Shown here: piece by piece, positions 35,940-44,917 of the stretch | How the letters are laid out: every line of letters begins with the position of its first letter | How positions within the stretch are numbered: position 1 is the first letter of the stretch | Origin: an uncultured Alistipes sp. | GTDB taxonomy: Bacteria; Bacteroidota; Bacteroidia; Bacteroidales; Rikenellaceae | Reading direction: 5' to 3' | DNA length: 64,000 bases | Assembly: GCA_900541585.1 (NCBI GenBank) | Contig: UQKD01000001.1 | Span: forward strand, 164,388 to 228,387 | Position numbers and translations under genes: made by a program | The notes under the pieces: generated by a model | Told to the model about the DNA's origin: nothing | Databases searched by the model: none | What the model saw: the letters and a program-made list of their open reading frames with translations, nothing else

Positions 35940-36918
35940 GCCGCGGAATGTTCAGCCCCGAGACCGACGAGATGAAGACCGACGGTACGCCTTCGGGCAG
36001 GTGGCCGCGCATCTCAGCGATCAGGTCCTCGTCGAGCATGTCGCACTTGGTGACGGCCAGCAGGCGCTCCTTGTCCAGCAGTTCGGGATTGTACTGCGTC
36101 AGTTCGCCCAGCAGAACGTCGTAGTCGCGGCGGATGTCGTCGCTGTCGGCGGGAATCAGGAACAACAGCACCGAATTGCGCTCGATATGACGCAGGAAAC
36201 GGGTTCCCAGACCGCGGCCCTCGTGCGCACCCTCGATGATGCCCGGAATGTCGGCCATGACGAACGACTTGTGGTCGCGGACCTCGACAATACCGAGGTT
36301 CGGCTCCAGCGTCGTGAAGGCGTAGTCGGCGATCTTGGGCTTCGCGGCCGAGACGACCGAGAGCAGCGTCGACTTGCCCGCATTGGGGAAGCCCACCAGC
36401 CCCACGTCGGCCAGCACCTTCAGTTCGAGGATGAACGTGCCTTCCTCCCCCTCCTCACCCGGCTGGGCGTAGCGCGGCGTCTGATTCGTGGCACTCTTGA
36501 AATGCCAGTTGCCCAGACCGCCCCGGCCGCCCCGGAGCAGCACGAGCCGCTCGCCGTCGGCCGTCACCTCGCCCACCGTTTCGGTGGTCGTGGTCCCGTC
36601 CTCGCTCTCGAAGACGCGCTTGGCGACCGTACCCAGCGGAACCGGAATCACGATGTCGCGGGCGTCCTTGCCCGAAGAACGCGCCCCGGAGCCGTGCTCG
36701 CCGTCCTCGGCGAACTGGTGGCGCTGGTATTTGAGGTGGATGAGTGTCCAGTACTGCTTGTCGCCCTGCAGGACGATGCTGCCGCCCTTGCCGCCGTCAC
36801 CGCCGTCGGGACCGCCGAACGCCACGAATTTCTCGCGGCGGAAATGCGTCGAGCCGCCGCCGCCGTGACCCGAGCGGGCGAATATCTTTACGTAATCTAC
36901 GAAATTGGAACCTGCCAT
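35905..36918 (-). CDS. obg: Obg/CgtA GTPase
   Basis: 337 residues. The N-terminal glycine-rich Obg fold (about 1-157, [20 protein letters not shown] and [11 protein letters not shown]) is followed by a G domain with G1 GFPNAGKST (176-184), switch-II DIPGI and G4 TKCD. It is an essential GTPase of ribosome 50S assembly and growth control. No C-terminal OCT extension is present, as is usual in Bacteroidetes. It is transcribed from the promoter at 36943-36973; its 3' end overlaps the convergent DUF5689 gene. Confidence 0.97.
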   Translation of the reverse strand: MAGSNFVDYVKIFARSGHGGGGSTHFRREKFVAFGGPDGGDGGKGGSIVLQGDKQYWTLIHLKYQRHQFAEDGEHGSGARSSGKDARDIVIPVPLGTVAKRVFESEDGTTTTETVGEVTADGERLVLLRGGRGGLGNWHFKSATNQTPRYAQPGEEGEEGTFILELKVLADVGLVGFPNAGKSTLLSVVSAAKPKIADYAFTTLEPNLGIVEVRDHKSFVMADIPGIIEGAHEGRGLGTRFLRHIERNSVLLFLIPADSDDIRRDYDVLLGELTQYNPELLDKERLLAVTKCDMLDEDLIAEMRGHLPEGVPSVFISSVSGLNIPRLKDMLWEALQR

Positions 36919-36942
36919 GTTATTTCATTGTTCTTGAAACGA

Positions 36943-36973
36943 CAAAGGTACATAAAAGTCGGACGAGAACAAA
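36943..36973 (-). promoter_or_regulatory. Promoter of obg
   Basis: The minus strand reads TTTG (36973-36970), 19 bases, then TACCTTTG (36950-36943): a full match to the Bacteroidetes consensus with the usual spacing. The start codon is 25 bases further. Confidence 0.85.
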
Positions 36974-37034
36974 ATCGATTCGCATGCAGTTCGGTAAAAC
37001 GTCCCAACAAAAATAAAAGCGTCGTTACGGCACC

Positions 37035-37065
37035 AAAAAAAGCAGACCGCGAAAAAGCGGCCTGC
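37035..37065 (-). terminator. Terminator of the leucine operon
   Basis: On the minus strand a 9-bp stem (37065-37057 with 37050-37042, one mismatch) is followed directly by a run of seven T (37041-37035). It begins 22 bases after the leuB stop. Confidence 0.85.
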
Positions 37066-37086
37066 CGGCAATCCGGAATAACGGGA

Positions 37087-38148
37087 TCAAATCTGCGAAG
37101 CGACGTAATCGCCCACCTCGGAGGTCGAACGGGCCTTTTCGCCCGGCGCCGCGAGGTCCTCGGTGACGACACCGTCGGCCAGCGCCCGATCGACGGCACG
37201 CCGCACGGCACGCCCTTCGGCGTCGAGGCCCAGGTGCTCCAGAAGCATCGCGGCCGAGAGAATCGTGGCCATCGGGTTGGCGATGTTCTTTCCCGCGGCC
37301 TGCGGATAGGAGCCGTGGATCGGCTCGAAAAGGGCCACTTCGGCCCCCACGCTCGCCGAGGAGAGCATGCCCAGCGAGCCGCTGATGACGCTGGCCTCGT
37401 CGGTGAGGATGTCGCCGAACATGTTTTCGGTGACGATGACATCGAAATAAGCCGGTTGGCGGATGATCTGCATGGCGGCGTTGTCCACGAACATATAATC
37501 CACCGCCACCTCGGGGTACTCCCGGGCTATCCGCTGGGCCGTTTCACGCCACAGGCGCGAGGTTTCCAGCACGTTGGCCTTGTCGACGACCGTCAGTTTG
37601 CGGCGGCGCGACACGGCCAGGCGGAACGCCACGTGCAGGACCCGTTCGATCTCCCCGACCGTGTAGGTACAGGTGTCGAAGGCGCGCGTACCCTCCTCGT
37701 CGCGGCCCTGTGGACGGCCGAAGTAGATGCCGCCGGTCAGTTCGCGCACGCAGATGAAATCCGTGCCGCGGACCACCTCCTCCTTGAGCGGCGAACGGTC
37801 GGCCAGCGCGTCGAACAACGCCACGGGGCGCAGGTTGGCGAAAAGTCCCAGCGACTTGCGCATCCGCAGCAGGCCCTGCTCGGGACGCACCTTCGCCGTG
37901 GGGTCGTTGTCGTATTTGGGGTCCCCGATGGCCCCGAACAGCACGGCGTCGGCGTCGAGGCAGACGGCGTGCGTCTCGTCGGGATAGGGGTCGCCCACAG
38001 CGTCGATGGCCGCGGCGCCCACCAATGCGGGACGGTACTCAATTTTGTGTCCGAACTTTTCCGCCACGCGGTCCAACACTTTCGTGGCTTCGGCGACGAT
38101 CTCGGGACCGATACCGTCGCCGGCTAAAAGAGCAATTTTAACATCCAT
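37087..38148 (-). CDS. leuB: 3-isopropylmalate dehydrogenase
   Basis: 353 residues. It oxidises and decarboxylates 3-isopropylmalate with NAD+ to 2-oxoisocaproate in leucine synthesis. Family motifs: GDGIGPEIV (about 10-18), [21 protein letters not shown] (substrate arginines), and [28 protein letters not shown] with metal-binding Asp residues, then [18 protein letters not shown]. It is last in the leu operon, overlaps the preceding synthase gene by 11 bases, and is followed by a terminator. Confidence 0.96.
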   Translation of the reverse strand: MDVKIALLAGDGIGPEIVAEATKVLDRVAEKFGHKIEYRPALVGAAAIDAVGDPYPDETHAVCLDADAVLFGAIGDPKYDNDPTAKVRPEQGLLRMRKSLGLFANLRPVALFDALADRSPLKEEVVRGTDFICVRELTGGIYFGRPQGRDEEGTRAFDTCTYTVGEIERVLHVAFRLAVSRRRKLTVVDKANVLETSRLWRETAQRIAREYPEVAVDYMFVDNAAMQIIRQPAYFDVIVTENMFGDILTDEASVISGSLGMLSSASVGAEVALFEPIHGSYPQAAGKNIANPMATILSAAMLLEHLGLDAEGRAVRRAVDRALADGVVTEDLAAPGEKARSTSEVGDYVASQI

Positions 38149-39679
38149 TGTCGTTATAGGTTATTTCAATGATATTCAACATCTTGACCGTCGCCTTGAT
38201 GGCGGCCTCCGTCTGGTCGGCGTCCAACCCTCGGGTCTTGAACTCGCGGCCGTCCATCTCCCAGGTGATGATCGTCTGCACGAAGGCGTCGGTGCGGCCT
38301 CCGGGCGGAATCGAAACGGTATAGTCACGCAGCATCGGAAACTCGCGCCCGAGCTGTTCGCGGTAAATCTGCCGCAGGGCACGCATGAAGGCGTCGTACT
38401 GGCCGTCGCCCGCCGAGGTCCGCTCGTACGCGCGGCCGTGGATCTCGATCCGGAGCGTCGCGACGGGATGCATCCCCTGCGCCAGCGAGAGGCTGTAATT
38501 GAGGATCCGGACCGGGGTGTCGACCGGGTCGTAGCGCAGCACGTCAGCGATGATATACGGCAGGTCCTCGGCCGTCACCTGCTCCTTCTTGTCGCTCAAC
38601 TCGACCACCCGTTCGGTCACCTTGCGCATCGCGGCCTCGTCGAGGTCGATGCCCAGCGCTTCGAGGTTTTTCAGGACATTGGCCTTGCCCGAGGTTTTGC
38701 CCAGGGCATATTCGCGGACGCGCCCGAAACGCTCGGGAAGCAGTTCGTTGAAATAAAGGTTGTTCTTGTTGTCGCCGTCGGCGTGGATGCCCGCGCACTG
38801 CGTGAAGACGCTCGCGCCGACGATCGGGCGGTTGGCGGGAATGCGGATGCCCGTATAACTCTCGACCGTGCGGCTGACGCGGTTGATCTTCGTTTCGTCG
38901 ACACCCGTCGTGCGGCCCAGACGGTCGTGCAGCACGGCCACGGTGCTCGACAGCGGCGCGTTGCCGGCCCGCTCGCCCAGCCCGTTCACGGTGACATGGA
39001 CGCCGTGGAAACCCGCCCGCACGGCGGCGGCGGTGTTGGCCACGGCGAGGTCGTAGTCGTTGTGGGCGTGAAAATCGAAACGCAGCGACGGATAACGCTC
39101 CGTAAGGTCGCGGCAGAAACGTTCGGTATCGTAGGGATCGAGGACACCCAGCGTGTCGGGGCACATGAACCGGCCGACGGGAGCGTCGGCCAGTCCGTCG
39201 AGTATCGCGTAGACGTAGTCGGGCGAACGGCGCATGCCGTTGGACCAGTCTTCGAGGTAGAGGTTCACCTTCATCCCGCGGTCGGCGGCCGCAAGGATCT
39301 CGGTGCGCACATCCTCCAGATGCCGTTCGGGCGTGCGGCGCAGCTGCCCCTCGCAATGTTTCCGCGAGCCTTTGGCCAGCAGGTTGACCACGCGGCATCC
39401 GGCCGCCCCGAGCCAGTCGAGCGACACCCCGCCGTCGATGAATCCCAGCGCCTCCACACGGTCGGCATAGCCCTTGGCGGCAGCCCACTCGGCGATGGCG
39501 CGCACGGCCTGCTGTTCGCCCTGCGAGACCCGCGCCGAGGCGATCTCGATGCGGCTTACGTGCAGTTCCTCCAGCAACAGCCGGGCGATGGAGAGCTTTT
39601 CACGGGCGTTGAAGGAAACGCCCGAGGTCTGCTCGCCGTCGCGCAGCGTGGTGTCCATTATTTCAACCGGGGGAAGCAT
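38138..39679 (-). CDS. LeuA-like alpha-isopropylmalate/citramalate synthase
   Basis: 513 residues. The DRE-TIM metallolyase has [17 protein letters not shown] at the active site, the HAH metal ligands ([15 protein letters not shown]) and [13 protein letters not shown]. The C-terminal LeuA dimerisation/allosteric region contains [18 protein letters not shown] and [10 protein letters not shown]. It condenses acetyl-CoA with a 2-oxoacid. Its place as a second synthase in an operon that already has leuA fits (R)-citramalate synthase, giving isoleucine precursors through the shared leuBCD enzymes, but it could be a second 2-isopropylmalate synthase. It overlaps leuB by 11 bases and follows leuD by 9. 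Confidence 0.88.
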   Translation of the reverse strand: MLPPVEIMDTTLRDGEQTSGVSFNAREKLSIARLLLEELHVSRIEIASARVSQGEQQAVRAIAEWAAAKGYADRVEALGFIDGGVSLDWLGAAGCRVVNLLAKGSRKHCEGQLRRTPERHLEDVRTEILAAADRGMKVNLYLEDWSNGMRRSPDYVYAILDGLADAPVGRFMCPDTLGVLDPYDTERFCRDLTERYPSLRFDFHAHNDYDLAVANTAAAVRAGFHGVHVTVNGLGERAGNAPLSSTVAVLHDRLGRTTGVDETKINRVSRTVESYTGIRIPANRPIVGASVFTQCAGIHADGDNKNNLYFNELLPERFGRVREYALGKTSGKANVLKNLEALGIDLDEAAMRKVTERVVELSDKKEQVTAEDLPYIIADVLRYDPVDTPVRILNYSLSLAQGMHPVATLRIEIHGRAYERTSAGDGQYDAFMRALRQIYREQLGREFPMLRDYTVSIPPGGRTDAFVQTIITWEMDGREFKTRGLDADQTEAAIKATVKMLNIIEITYNDNGC

Positions 39680-39688
39680 CGGCGCAGG

Positions 39689-40282
39689 CTATTTGCGGGC
39701 GGCTTCGAAGGCCTCGATCCGGTCGGCGATACTGCGCAGGTAGTCCACGTCGTCGTAGCCGTTTTCGAGACAGCGTTTCTTGTAGGCGTCGATCTCGAAG
39801 CCCTCGCTGCGGCCGTCCGACACGATGGTCAGCGTCTGGTTATCCAGGTCGACGGTGAACTGCGCTTTCGGGTCGCGCCGGATCTCGTCGAAAACGGCCT
39901 TCAGAAACTCCTCGCTCACGCGGATCGGCAGCAGGCCGTTGTTCAGGGCGTTGCCCAGGAAGATGTCGGCGAAGAAGCTCGACACCACGACGCGGAAACC
40001 GTAGTCGGCGATGGCCCAGGCGGCATGCTCGCGCGAACTTCCGCAGCCGAAATTGCGCCCGGCGACGAGGATGCGCCCCTCGTAGCGGGCGTCGTTCAGC
40101 GGGAACGACGCGATCTTCGCGCCCGAGGCATCGTAGCGCCAGTCGCGGAAAAGGTTGTCGCCGAAGCCCTTGCGTTCGGTGGCTTTCAGGAAGCGCGCCG
40201 GGATGATCTGGTCGGTATCTATGTTTTCCACCTCGACGGGAACGGCCCCCGAGGTGAAGGTTACGAATTTGGGAATAGACAT
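39689..40282 (-). CDS. leuD: 3-isopropylmalate dehydratase small subunit
   Basis: 197 residues, the swivelling domain that pairs with LeuC to isomerise 2- to 3-isopropylmalate. Motifs: [14 protein letters not shown] near the N terminus and [17 protein letters not shown] in the middle. The length is normal for bacterial LeuD. It follows leuC by 145 bases, an unusually wide gap for this operon, and precedes the citramalate/isopropylmalate synthase by 9. Confidence 0.97.
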   Translation of the reverse strand: MSIPKFVTFTSGAVPVEVENIDTDQIIPARFLKATERKGFGDNLFRDWRYDASGAKIASFPLNDARYEGRILVAGRNFGCGSSREHAAWAIADYGFRVVVSSFFADIFLGNALNNGLLPIRVSEEFLKAVFDEIRRDPKAQFTVDLDNQTLTIVSDGRSEGFEIDAYKKRCLENGYDDVDYLRSIADRIEAFEAARK

Positions 40283-40427
40283 ACGCTCTTAAAATTAAAC
40301 ATTCAATTGCACTAATTTTGCTGCGGAGCAACACGAAGCCCCCTGCCAGAGACGGGTGGGGTCAGGCTTGCAAACGACGCCGGAGGCGGCGAAAACGACC
40401 ATGCGGACCGCACCGGCAAACAAGAGC
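40283..40427 (-). other. leuC-leuD intercistronic region with a possible hairpin
   Basis: These 145 bases separate two subunits of one enzyme. The minus strand has a possible hairpin near 40334-40370 (AAGCC pairing with GGCTT, plus a CCCC/GGGG inner pairing around an unpaired TGA). No consensus promoter on the minus strand and no ORF were seen. It may be an RNA processing or stability element. Confidence 0.3.
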
Positions 40428-41822
40428 TTACTCCGGTTTATTATCCTGCATTCCGAACACTTCGCGCGGATCGGAAATCACGCCCGTCACCGCGGCGGCG
40501 GCCGCAACGGCCACGCCCGACAGCATCGTACGGGCACCGGGACCCTGCCGGCCTTCGAAATTGCGGTTCGAGGTCGAAACGCTGTACTTGCCCGCCGGAA
40601 TCTTGTCGGCGTTCATCGCCAGGCACGCCGAACAGCCCGGCTGGCGGAGCTCGAAACCCGCCGCTGCGAGGATTCGGTCCAGCCCTTCGGCCTTGGCGGC
40701 GGCTTCGACGCCCTTCGAACCGGGGACGATCCACGCAATCACGCTGTCGGCCCTGCGGCGCCCCTCGACCAGCTTGGCGAAGCGGCGCAGGTCCTCGATG
40801 CGGCCGTTGGTGCAGCTGCCGACGAACACGTAGTCGACCGCTTTGCCCAGCATCTTCTCCCCGGGCCTGAATCCCATGTAATCCAGCGCCTTGGGATCGG
40901 CGTCGGCGGGAATCGTCCCGTCGACAGCCATCCCCATCCCGGGGTTGGTTCCGTAGGTGATCATCGGGGCGATGTCCGCGGCGTCGAAGCGGTATTCCCT
41001 GTCGAAAACCGCGTCGGGGTCGCTGTAAAGTTCCCGCCAGCGGGCCACGGCCTCGTCGTAGGCGGCTCCCTGCGGCGCGCGTTCGCGGCCCCGGAGGTAC
41101 GCGAAGGTCTTCTCGTCGGGGGCGATCATGCCGCCCCGAGCACCGCACTCGATACTCATGTTGCAGACCGTCATGCGGCCCTCCATCGAAAGCGAACGGA
41201 TCGTACTGCCGGCAAACTCGATGAAATAACCCGTGCCGCCCGAAGCGGTGAGCTTCGAGATGATGTAAAGGATGACATCCTTGGCCTCGACGCCCGGACG
41301 CAGCGCGCCGTCGACCGTAATGCGCATCGTGCGGGGTTTGGTCTGCAGGATACACTGGCTGGCGAAGACCATTTCGACCTCCGAAGTTCCCACGCCGAAC
41401 GCCACGGCGCCCAAAGCCCCGTGGGTCGAAGTGTGGCTGTCGCCGCAGACGATGGTCATGCCCGGCTGCGTGAATCCCAGCTCCGGGCCGATGATGTGCA
41501 CGATACCCTGCCTGGGGTGTCCCACGCCGAAGTGCTCGATACCGTGGCGGGCGCAGTTCCCGGCCAGCGTCTCGACCTGCCGCCGCGACTCCGGCTCCCC
41601 GATCGGGAGGTGCTGGTCGACGGTCGGGATGTTATGGTCGGCCGTGGCCGTGATCTGCGAAGGGCGCGCGACGCTGAAACCGCGGCGTTCGATGCCCGCG
41701 AAGGCCACGGGCGAAGTCACCTCATGAATGTACTGCCGGTCGATGTAGAGCACACAGCGGCCGCCATCCTCGACACGCACCGTGTGCGCGTCCCATATCT
41801 TGTCCAGAAGCGTTCGTCCCAT
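40428..41822 (-). CDS. leuC: 3-isopropylmalate dehydratase large subunit
   Basis: 464 residues of the aconitase superfamily. It holds the [4Fe-4S] cluster that dehydrates/hydrates isopropylmalate; cysteine ligands are visible in [12 protein letters not shown] and in [11 protein letters not shown]. Other family blocks are [34 protein letters not shown] and [21 protein letters not shown]. Its start lies 1 base after the leuA stop, so coupling is likely. It may also process citramalate if the second synthase supplies it. Confidence 0.97.
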   Translation of the reverse strand: MGRTLLDKIWDAHTVRVEDGGRCVLYIDRQYIHEVTSPVAFAGIERRGFSVARPSQITATADHNIPTVDQHLPIGEPESRRQVETLAGNCARHGIEHFGVGHPRQGIVHIIGPELGFTQPGMTIVCGDSHTSTHGALGAVAFGVGTSEVEMVFASQCILQTKPRTMRITVDGALRPGVEAKDVILYIISKLTASGGTGYFIEFAGSTIRSLSMEGRMTVCNMSIECGARGGMIAPDEKTFAYLRGRERAPQGAAYDEAVARWRELYSDPDAVFDREYRFDAADIAPMITYGTNPGMGMAVDGTIPADADPKALDYMGFRPGEKMLGKAVDYVFVGSCTNGRIEDLRRFAKLVEGRRRADSVIAWIVPGSKGVEAAAKAEGLDRILAAAGFELRQPGCSACLAMNADKIPAGKYSVSTSNRNFEGRQGPGARTMLSGVAVAAAAAVTGVISDPREVFGMQDNKPE

Positions 41823-41823
41823 A

Positions 41824-43344
41824 TCAGTCCTCCTCCTCGATCTTTTCGGTTACGTTGAGTGCGCGCAACGCGTCGAGGAACGCCTCGATCGAAGCCCGCG
41901 TGGTGTCGGTGTGCGCGCCGAATCCGTGAACCGTGCGGCTGCCGCACTCGACCTGCACGTGCACGCGGCCCACGTCGTTCGAACCGCGCGTGATGGCCTG
42001 CATCAGGAACTCGGCAAGCACCACCTTCTCGTTGATCAGTTTCTTGATGGCCGAGACCGCCGCGTCGACCGGGCCGTTGCCCGTGGCCGTGGACATGCGT
42101 TCGTGGTCGCCGAATTTCAGCACCACGGTAGCCGTCGGAACCAGCGTCCCGGTGGTCACCTGCAGGAACTTCAGCGCAATGGACTGCTGTTTCATGCGGT
42201 CGATGTCGCCCACGAGGTACAACAGGTCGTAGTCGTGAATCTCCTTTTTCTTGTCGGCCAGGGCGAGGAATTTCTCGTACGTGGAGTCGATCTCCTCCTG
42301 CGTGAGGTCGTAGCCCAGCAGTTCGAGCCGGTGCACGAGGGCCGCGCGGCCGCTGCGGGCCGTGAGGGCGATGACCGACTCGTTCAGCCCGATGTCCTGC
42401 GGGTCGATGATCTCGTAGGTCTGACGCTGCTTGAGCACCCCGTCCTGGTGGATGCCCGACGAATGGGCGAAGGCGTTGCGGCCCACGATGGCCTTGTTGG
42501 GCTGCACGGGCATGTTCATCAGGCTCGACACCAGGTGCGAGGCCTTGGTGATCAGGCGCGAATTGATGTTCGTGTCGATGGCCACGTCCTTGTGGCAGCG
42601 CAGCGTCATCACCACCTCTTCGAGCGAAGTGTTGCCGGCACGTTCACCGATGCCGTTGATCGTGACCTCGGCCTGCCGCGCACCGTTCAGGATGCCGCTC
42701 AGCGTATTGGCCGTAGCCATGCCCAGGTCGTTGTGGCAGTGGGTCGAAATGATCGCCCGGCCGATGTTGGGAACGTTGTCCACGAGGTATTTGATCTTCG
42801 CGCCGTATTCGTTCGGGAGGCAGTAGCCCGTCGTGTCGGGGATGTTGACCACCGTCGCACCGGCCTTGATGACCGCCTCGACCACGCGGGCGAGGTACTC
42901 GACGTCGGCGCGCCCGGCGTCCTCGGCGTAGAACTCCACGTCCTCGACATAGCGTTTGGCGTATTTCACCGCCTCGACGGCCGATTCGACGATCTTCTCG
43001 GGCGTGGAACGCAGTTTGTCGTAGATATGCTGCGGCGAAACGCCGATGCCCGTGTGGATCCGCTTGCGCTTCGCCAGCCGCAGCGCGTCGGCCGCAACGT
43101 CGATGTCCTTCTTCACGGCGCGGGTCAGCGCGCAGATCGTCGGCTCGGAAACGGCCTTGGAAATCTCCAGCACGGAGTTGAAATCACCGGGGCTGGAGAT
43201 GGGAAATCCCGCCTCGATGACGTCTACACCAAGGCTTTCGAGCAGCTTGGCGACTTCAATTTTTTCGGTGGTGTTCAACTGACAACCGGGGACCTGCTCA
43301 CCGTCGCGCAGCGTGGTGTCGAAAATGTACAATCTCTCGCTCAT
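41824..43344 (-). CDS. leuA: 2-isopropylmalate synthase
   Basis: 506 residues. It condenses acetyl-CoA with 2-oxoisovalerate, the committed step to leucine. The TIM barrel has [31 protein letters not shown], the HCHND metal ligands ([14 protein letters not shown]) and [16 protein letters not shown]. The C-terminal domain (about 385-500, including [20 protein letters not shown]) is the leucine-sensing allosteric module. It is the first gene of leuACD-synthase-leuB and has a leader of about 185 nucleotides. Confidence 0.97.
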   Translation of the reverse strand: MSERLYIFDTTLRDGEQVPGCQLNTTEKIEVAKLLESLGVDVIEAGFPISSPGDFNSVLEISKAVSEPTICALTRAVKKDIDVAADALRLAKRKRIHTGIGVSPQHIYDKLRSTPEKIVESAVEAVKYAKRYVEDVEFYAEDAGRADVEYLARVVEAVIKAGATVVNIPDTTGYCLPNEYGAKIKYLVDNVPNIGRAIISTHCHNDLGMATANTLSGILNGARQAEVTINGIGERAGNTSLEEVVMTLRCHKDVAIDTNINSRLITKASHLVSSLMNMPVQPNKAIVGRNAFAHSSGIHQDGVLKQRQTYEIIDPQDIGLNESVIALTARSGRAALVHRLELLGYDLTQEEIDSTYEKFLALADKKKEIHDYDLLYLVGDIDRMKQQSIALKFLQVTTGTLVPTATVVLKFGDHERMSTATGNGPVDAAVSAIKKLINEKVVLAEFLMQAITRGSNDVGRVHVQVECGSRTVHGFGAHTDTTRASIEAFLDALRALNVTEKIEEED

Positions 43345-43537
43345 ACTAACCTCTTTATCGAATAAAACTTAATGACGCCGCCCCACGCTTTCCGTGCGGC
43401 AAACGCCACCCTGACTTCCTATATTGCTTACGATTCGTAACAAAAACAGTCGCCGCACTTGAACATTCGACGCTTTTAGCGACGCTTTCCAACCGGAATG
43501 AAACCGAAACGGCAAACGTAACTGCCTTGCTCTCTTG

Positions 43538-43567
43538 CAAATATATGAATTATTTAATAATTTCAAA
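43538..43567 (-). promoter_or_regulatory. Promoter of the leucine operon
   Basis: The minus strand reads TTTG (43567-43564), 18 bases, then TATATTTG (43545-43538), an exact -7 match. The predicted transcript starts near 43531, leaving a leader of about 185 nucleotides. Confidence 0.7.
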
Positions 43568-43601
43568 AACAAATCGTCCAAAAAGTCGGATAATGACACA
43601 C

Positions 43602-43640
43602 CGGCGGCCTCCCTGTCCATCCGGAACGGGGAGGCCGCCG
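43602..43640. terminator. 12-bp stem hairpin downstream of ald
   Basis: CGGCGGCCTCCC (43602-43613) pairs perfectly with 43629-43640 across a 15-base loop. It lies 80 bases past the ald stop. No U-tract follows directly on the minus strand, so it is a probable rather than classical terminator. Confidence 0.55.
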
Positions 43641-43655
43641 CAAAACAGGCCGGCA

Positions 43656-43735
43656 GGTTACAATGTCTGGGGATTACAGCGTCAGCCGGTTACATCGCCT
43701 GCGGATTACGCCCCGGCAGGTTACAGCGCCAGCGG
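43656..43735 (-). repeat. Five imperfect 15-17 bp tandem repeats at the ald 3' end
   Basis: Units with core TGTAACC or CGTAATCC begin at 43656, 43671, 43688, 43703 and 43719 (plus-strand GGTTAC/GGATTAC). On the minus strand they read like GCGCTGTAACCTGCCG repeated with drift. The last unit contains the ald stop codon, so each copy echoes the end of the gene. Confidence 0.7.
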
Positions 43736-44827
43736 CTCGTAGGGCAGGCCCCAGGCGTCGGCCACGGGTTTGCAGACCACCCTGCCGCCGATGATGTTCA
43801 GGCCCAGCGCCAATTCGGGATTCTCCTGCGCGGCGCGCCGCCAGCCCTTGTCGGCAAGCTGGATGACGTAGGGAAGCGTCGCATTCGTAAGCGCAAGGGT
43901 CGAGGTGCGGGGCACGGCGCCCGGAATGTTGGCCACGCAGTAGTGCAGGATGCCGTCGACGTAATAGACCGGGTCCTCGTGCGTGGTGGGGCGCGAAGTC
44001 TCGAAACAGCCGCCCTGGTCGATGGCCACGTCGACCATCACCGTCCCCGGCTCCATCTCCCGGAGCATGTCGCGCGTGACGAGCTTCGGGGCCTTGGCGC
44101 CCGGAATCAGCACCGAGCCGACCACCAGATCGGCGTGCTTCAGCTCCTCGCGGATGTTGTATTCGGAAGACATCAGCGTCTTGACGTTGCGGGGCATCAC
44201 GTCGGCCAGGTAGGTCAGCCGCTGGAGCGAAATGTCGCAGATCGTCACGTCGGCCCCCGTTCCGGCGGCGGTACGCGCCGCAGCCGTTCCGACAACGCCC
44301 GCGCCGATGACGAAGACCCTGGCGGGCTTCACGCCCGGCACGCCGCCCAGCAGCACGCCCTTGCCGCCGCGGGGTTTTTCGAGAAAATAGCGTCCCTCCT
44401 GCGCGGCCATGCGTCCCGCGACCTCCGACATCGGAATCAGCAGCGGCAGCGAACGGTCGGCGCGCTCGACGGTCTCGTAGGCACAGCAGACCGCCCCGCT
44501 GTCGATCATCGCACGCGTGAGGGGTTCGCTGCTGGCGAAGTGGAAAAAGGTGAAAACCAGCTGGTCCCTGCGGATGAGTTTGTACTCGGGAGCCACCGGT
44601 TCCTTGACCTTGACGATCATTTCCGCCCGGGCGTAGACCTCCTCGATCGAGGGAAGCGTCTCCGCCCCGACGGCCGTGTAGGCATCATCGGCAAATCCGC
44701 TGTTCACACCGGCCGTAGCCTGCACATAAACTTTGTGGCCCCGCTTCACAAGCTCCTGGGCGCCTGCGGGGGTAAGAGCAACGCGGTTCTCGTTGTTCTT
44801 GATCTCTTTTGGAATACCGATAATCAT
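43721..44827 (-). CDS. ald: Alanine dehydrogenase
   Basis: 368 residues from the canonical ATG 44827 ([20 protein letters not shown]). It reversibly converts alanine and NAD+ to pyruvate, ammonium and NADH. Catalytic Lys75 (IVKVKEP) and His96 (FTFFHFASS) stand at the same numbers as in characterised family members. The NAD-binding Rossmann motif is [17 protein letters not shown], and the later [19 protein letters not shown] block is typical. It has its own promoter at 44860-44890. Confidence 0.96.
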   Translation of the reverse strand: MIIGIPKEIKNNENRVALTPAGAQELVKRGHKVYVQATAGVNSGFADDAYTAVGAETLPSIEEVYARAEMIVKVKEPVAPEYKLIRRDQLVFTFFHFASSEPLTRAMIDSGAVCCAYETVERADRSLPLLIPMSEVAGRMAAQEGRYFLEKPRGGKGVLLGGVPGVKPARVFVIGAGVVGTAAARTAAGTGADVTICDISLQRLTYLADVMPRNVKTLMSSEYNIREELKHADLVVGSVLIPGAKAPKLVTRDMLREMEPGTVMVDVAIDQGGCFETSRPTTHEDPVYYVDGILHYCVANIPGAVPRTSTLALTNATLPYVIQLADKGWRRAAQENPELALGLNIIGGRVVCKPVADAWGLPYEPLAL

Positions 44828-44859
44828 GGATCTGAAGTTTTTTAAGGTTTTTTGCCTCT

Positions 44860-44890
44860 CCAAAATACGAAATTAACGCGGAAATCCAAA
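44860..44890 (-). promoter_or_regulatory. Promoter of ald
   Basis: The minus strand reads TTTG (44890-44887), 19 bases, then TATTTTGG (44867-44860), one mismatch to TAnnTTTG. The ald start is 32 bases further. Confidence 0.6.
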
Positions 44891-44917
44891 AAATCCGGAC
44901 GATTTTTTACGTGCGGA

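Larger units (their letters stand above)
43345..43720 (-). other. leuA leader and ald-leuA intergenic region
   Basis: This 376-base gene-free stretch contains, from leuA outward: an untranslated leader of about 185 nucleotides (43345-43530) with a TTACGA/TCGTAA dyad near 43437; the leuA promoter (43538-43567); a 12-bp stem hairpin (43602-43640); and the imperfect tandem repeats behind ald. No short ORF with a leucine run was found in the leader. Confidence 0.6.

Noticed and set aside
40283..40427. tRNA or known riboswitch between leuC and leuD.
   Set aside because: No cloverleaf, CCA-type end or known riboswitch core could be made; only a simple hairpin.
43355..43620. Short minus-strand ORFs in the leuA leader as a possible leader peptide.
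   Set aside because: No leucine-codon run; one frame starts upstream of the predicted transcript start, and the peptides look like random translation.
43656..43735. CRISPR array in the ald tandem repeats.
   Set aside because: Units are short, contiguous and imperfect with no spacers, and there are no cas genes.
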